DNA of 64,000 bases from Tubiluchus corallicola (lineage: Eukaryota > Priapulida > Priapulimorpha > Priapulimorphida > Tubiluchidae): positions 252,501 to 316,500 of the forward strand of contig JAQGDQ010002382.1 of assembly GCA_030141605.1 (NCBI GenBank), read 5' to 3'. Under the pieces are notes generated by a model. The model ran no database searches and was not told where the DNA came from. It worked only from the letters and a program-made list of their open reading frames with translations. This document shows positions 12,301 through 64,000 of this stretch, in pieces. How positions within the stretch are numbered: the first letter of the stretch is position 1; every line of letters begins with the position of its first letter. The position numbers were made by a program, and so were the translations under genes.

Positions 12301-13022
12301 AGCAAAGATACAAAGTCAGGTTGAATATCAGAGGCCAGAGTAATACACCTCCATTCAGTTCTTTCTAAAGCATTTTTAAAGGTGACATAAGGTGAGTGAC
12401 ATTGTCATACCATTGCTCAATTTCAGACAAGTCTGCTTGTAAGATCTCTTGATCAGAGGAATTTCTAATTGGACGGTAAGGCTTTATATCATCAAAAACA
12501 GCGGTATACGTGTGTCAGGGGATACACAATCAGTAACATCATTGACAAAAATAAGAAAACAATTGGGTCCTGACAAAGTCCCTTGAGGAATGCCACTGGT
12601 TATATTTCTCCAGAAAGTGGTTACACCATTTAAACCCATTCTTCGCTGTTTGTGTGTTAGAAAATATTGAAACCATTGGAGTAGTTTCCCTCTTATACCT
12701 GCAAATTCCATTTTTAACACGAGACGACGAAGAGGAACAAAATCAAATGCTTTTCTAAAATCAATATATAGAATATCAATTGATGGGAGAGAAGGTGCAT
12801 CAAAGAATTGCGACCAGTCATTTAGGCATTCAAGACTTGTTACAGTGGAACGTTGTGGTAATCAGCCATGACAAATCTATCCATGTTCAAAATAATGGGG
12901 GTAGCTGCAAAGGTGAGTGAGTTATTATTATTGACCTTGTTTTCCTTATTCAGGCAAACTGCTGCAGGATTTCCAGAAAATGGGTAACTTGTAAATGCAT
13001 CGACGGTAAATAACGACAACAT
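5263..13022 (-). CDS. PBLD: PhzF / PBLD-like isomerase-fold protein, six coding exons, complete
   Basis: The minus-strand gene joins 13022-12936, 10024-9811, 9508-9366, 8370-8282, 6817-6582 and 5384-5263. All junctions agree in phase and total 891 nt including the stop, giving 296 residues (human PBLD is 288). The protein opens MLSLFTVDAFTSYPFSGNP, typical of PhzF proteins. It has EMNISETAF with the conserved active-site Glu at about residue 50, then GLRWFTP and PLCGHATLA (about residues 72-91). Further on are the family motif EDPVTGSAH (about 231-239) and a C-terminal CSKRGGDL block. PhzF proteins are two-lobed, diaminopimelate-epimerase-like folds; bacterial PhzF isomerises a phenazine precursor. 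The animal PBLD substrate is not established, so only the family is assigned. Introns are 2911, 302, 995, 1464 and 1197 bp. The exon 1 donor (AAG|GTCAAT) is non-consensus. The gene is head-to-head with calcineurin A. Confidence 0.93.
6269..6306. repeat. (TA)n microsatellite
   Basis: An almost pure AT dinucleotide run with one interruption (aaat), in PBLD intron 5. Confidence 0.95.
6582..6817 (-). CDS. PBLD: PBLD exon 5, residues 178-257
   Basis: The acceptor is tttatttag|AAATGATCTGG and the donor TGCGTG|GTACTT. It encodes NDLESLNPQIDK through the signature EDPVTGSAH and YWSKCLDKQHLR. Reading through the donor would hit a stop two codons later. Splicing to 5384 in phase 1 instead restores the expected family C-terminus. 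Confidence 0.93.
8282..8370 (-). CDS. PBLD: PBLD exon 4, residues 149-178
   Basis: The acceptor is cttgcag|GTTTGTGTAGG and the donor ACAAG|GTACTG. It encodes VCVGNLPVKDVQYSPTTKK then LLIVLDSNLT and two bases of Arg178. In human PBLD the equivalent region starts the second lobe. Confidence 0.92.
9366..9508 (-). CDS. PBLD: PBLD exon 3, residues 101-148
   Basis: The acceptor is aaatag|GTAATACATCC and the donor CTGAAG|GTAAAA. It encodes NTSPSLTFETKSGPLTV through SSIVDLLK, which matches the family's substrate-domain strand region (LTF-SG-L followed by a DLP motif). It enters with two bases completing Gly101 and ends in phase 0. Confidence 0.92.
9622..9672. repeat. (GAT)n microsatellite
   Basis: An imperfect gat/gatgat trinucleotide run in the 302-bp PBLD intron 2. 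Confidence 0.9.
9811..10024 (-). CDS. PBLD: PBLD exon 2, residues 30-101
   Basis: The acceptor is tttctag|GCTCACGATGAC and the donor TCAATTG|GTAATG. It encodes AHDDLSEEVMQ through VLYFSI and the first base of Gly101. It carries the catalytic-Glu motif SETAF, the GLRWFTP strand and GHATLA, the most conserved block of the family. Confidence 0.93.
10430..10703 (+). mobile_element. CR1/L2-like non-LTR retrotransposon fragment (RT 3' part)
   Basis: The translated frame contains MLFNVDKREEMHWG, then a YIMNGS turn, IGAIITLNLKFSQQC and VAVKKANKNLG. This is the segment that follows the catalytic core in CR1/L2/Jockey-clade reverse transcriptases (FNVDKC-MH, DLGV-LKFS-HC, KANRxLG). An upstream frame gives LQNDIQ-WS with a stop and frameshift before it, so the copy is decayed. 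It lies in PBLD intron 1 in the opposite orientation to PBLD. Confidence 0.8.
12057..12840 (-). mobile_element. CR1/L2-like non-LTR retrotransposon remnant (RT domain to C-terminus)
   Basis: The minus strand reads YIDFRKAFDFVPLRRLV (12720-12790), GIRGKLLQWFQYFLTHKQRR, then SGIPQGTLSGPNCFLIFVND (12484-12720). These are motifs of a reverse-transcriptase palm and fingers. The frame breaks where the catalytic ADD would be (it reads LFLMI and stops). A further segment (12057-12250) has RTNMRAHFFASRVVGPWNSL, the typical C-terminal FF-xRVV-WNSL signature. Several frameshifts show it is dead. It is in PBLD intron 1, co-oriented with PBLD. Confidence 0.85.
12936..13022 (-). CDS. PBLD: PBLD exon 1 (coding part), residues 1-29
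   Basis: It encodes MLSLFTVDAFTSYPFSGNP through CLNKENK in phase 0. The start was chosen at 13022-13020 because PhzF proteins begin right before the LFTVDAF strand. The frame stays open upstream for 77 more codons from 13253, including hydrophobic stretches (about 13105-13160), so a longer N-terminus cannot be excluded, though it would be unusual for the family. The donor is AAG|GTCAAT, a GT with an atypical +3 to +6. The phase fits exon 2 exactly. Confidence 0.88.
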
Positions 13023-13503
13023 TCTCAACTTAATTAAGGAAAAGCTACGTGAAATAAACATTAGCACAAAAACAACGTATGAAAGGCGCAGACATTTTGT
13101 AATTGGCTTCTTGTACAGTGCTGCCGCAAAGAAAAATGCGGAGAAAACCAAAAATGCGCAGTGCATCAACCAGGAGCGGGGAGAATGTAGATTAGCCGTG
13201 TTAGGTGTTAGTTTTATCGTTATTCGTGTTACAAGTTGGTCAGATTTTATCAATTCGATGACTTTAGGTAACTTAAATTATCCTACTCGCTGTGATTTAC
13301 TGCACCAAGTGTGATTCTAGAAAGCACTTGTAAAACAGTAAGTCGATTCTTTAAGTGACGCTGTTGTTATCTCAGTTGGACAGATGCGCCATTTTCATCT
13401 TCATTTTAGTGTAACTGATTACTGAACCGTGAAATTTTAGGGATTTGTATAATTGGCGGCATATGAAACCCAACCATCGAGAAGGCAGGTGACTTTCACG
13501 AAC
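13023..13503. promoter_or_regulatory. Putative bidirectional promoter of PBLD and calcineurin A
   Basis: Only 481 bp separate the two divergent start codons, so both 5' UTRs and core promoters must lie here unless further upstream non-coding exons exist. The DNA is richer in CpG than the neighbouring introns (around 13120-13200 and 13440-13500). No clear TATA box is placed at a fixed distance from either start, consistent with a housekeeping-type promoter. Confidence 0.6.

Positions 13504-64000
<50,497 letters not shown>

Larger units (their letters stand above)
10025..12935 (-). other. PBLD: PBLD intron 1
   Basis: A 2.9-kb intron holding two retrotransposon fragments in opposite orientations (10430-10703 and 12057-12840) and otherwise AT-rich sequence. 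A slightly CpG-richer stretch at 11640-11960 has an open frame of 88 codons, but it has no recognisable domain. Confidence 0.8.

Overview
This is a eukaryotic window, almost certainly from an invertebrate animal. The coding sequence is split into short exons with GT-AG introns of 80 bp to about 13.7 kb. The base composition is AT-rich, and the non-coding DNA is full of microsatellites, short inverted-repeat transposons and decayed non-LTR retrotransposons. The catalytic-subunit protein described below looks animal-type, and by eye is closer to arthropod than vertebrate calcineurin in several exons. The phylum cannot be fixed from the sequence alone.

Layout. (1) Positions 1-1476 hold the last two exons of an unrecognised plus-strand gene. 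(2) Positions 5263-13022 hold a complete six-exon minus-strand gene for a PhzF/PBLD-family protein (296 aa). (3) From 13504 to the right edge runs a plus-strand calcineurin A gene (Ca2+/calmodulin-dependent protein phosphatase 2B catalytic subunit). Ten exons join in frame from the start codon to residue 383, followed by several candidate exons for the calmodulin-binding region. The 3' end, with the autoinhibitory domain, lies beyond the window. The PBLD and calcineurin start codons are head-to-head, 481 bp apart, so they probably share a bidirectional promoter.

Most interesting observation. Two homologous exons, 60807-60906 (11a) and 63637-63724 (11b), each encode a complete calcineurin calmodulin-binding helix. 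They differ at 8 of 23 core positions, and both go from splice phase 1 to phase 2. Including both, or skipping both, breaks the frame; joining 11a to 11b runs into a stop. This is the signature of mutually exclusive exons, here swapping the calmodulin sensor of the phosphatase. UGCAUG (Rbfox-type) motifs lie close by. A third candidate exon (61199) could add a 32-residue insert or end the protein before the calmodulin-binding and autoinhibitory domains.

The non-coding DNA contains at least five hAT-like MITEs (two with perfect 8-bp target duplications), a TTAA-flanked inverted-repeat element, two other inverted-repeat elements, three CR1/L2-like reverse-transcriptase fragments, a tRNA-derived SINE, a degenerate minisatellite of about 55 bp units, a (CT)n tract of about 520 bp, and a partial duplication of calcineurin exon 5 with a MITE beside it.
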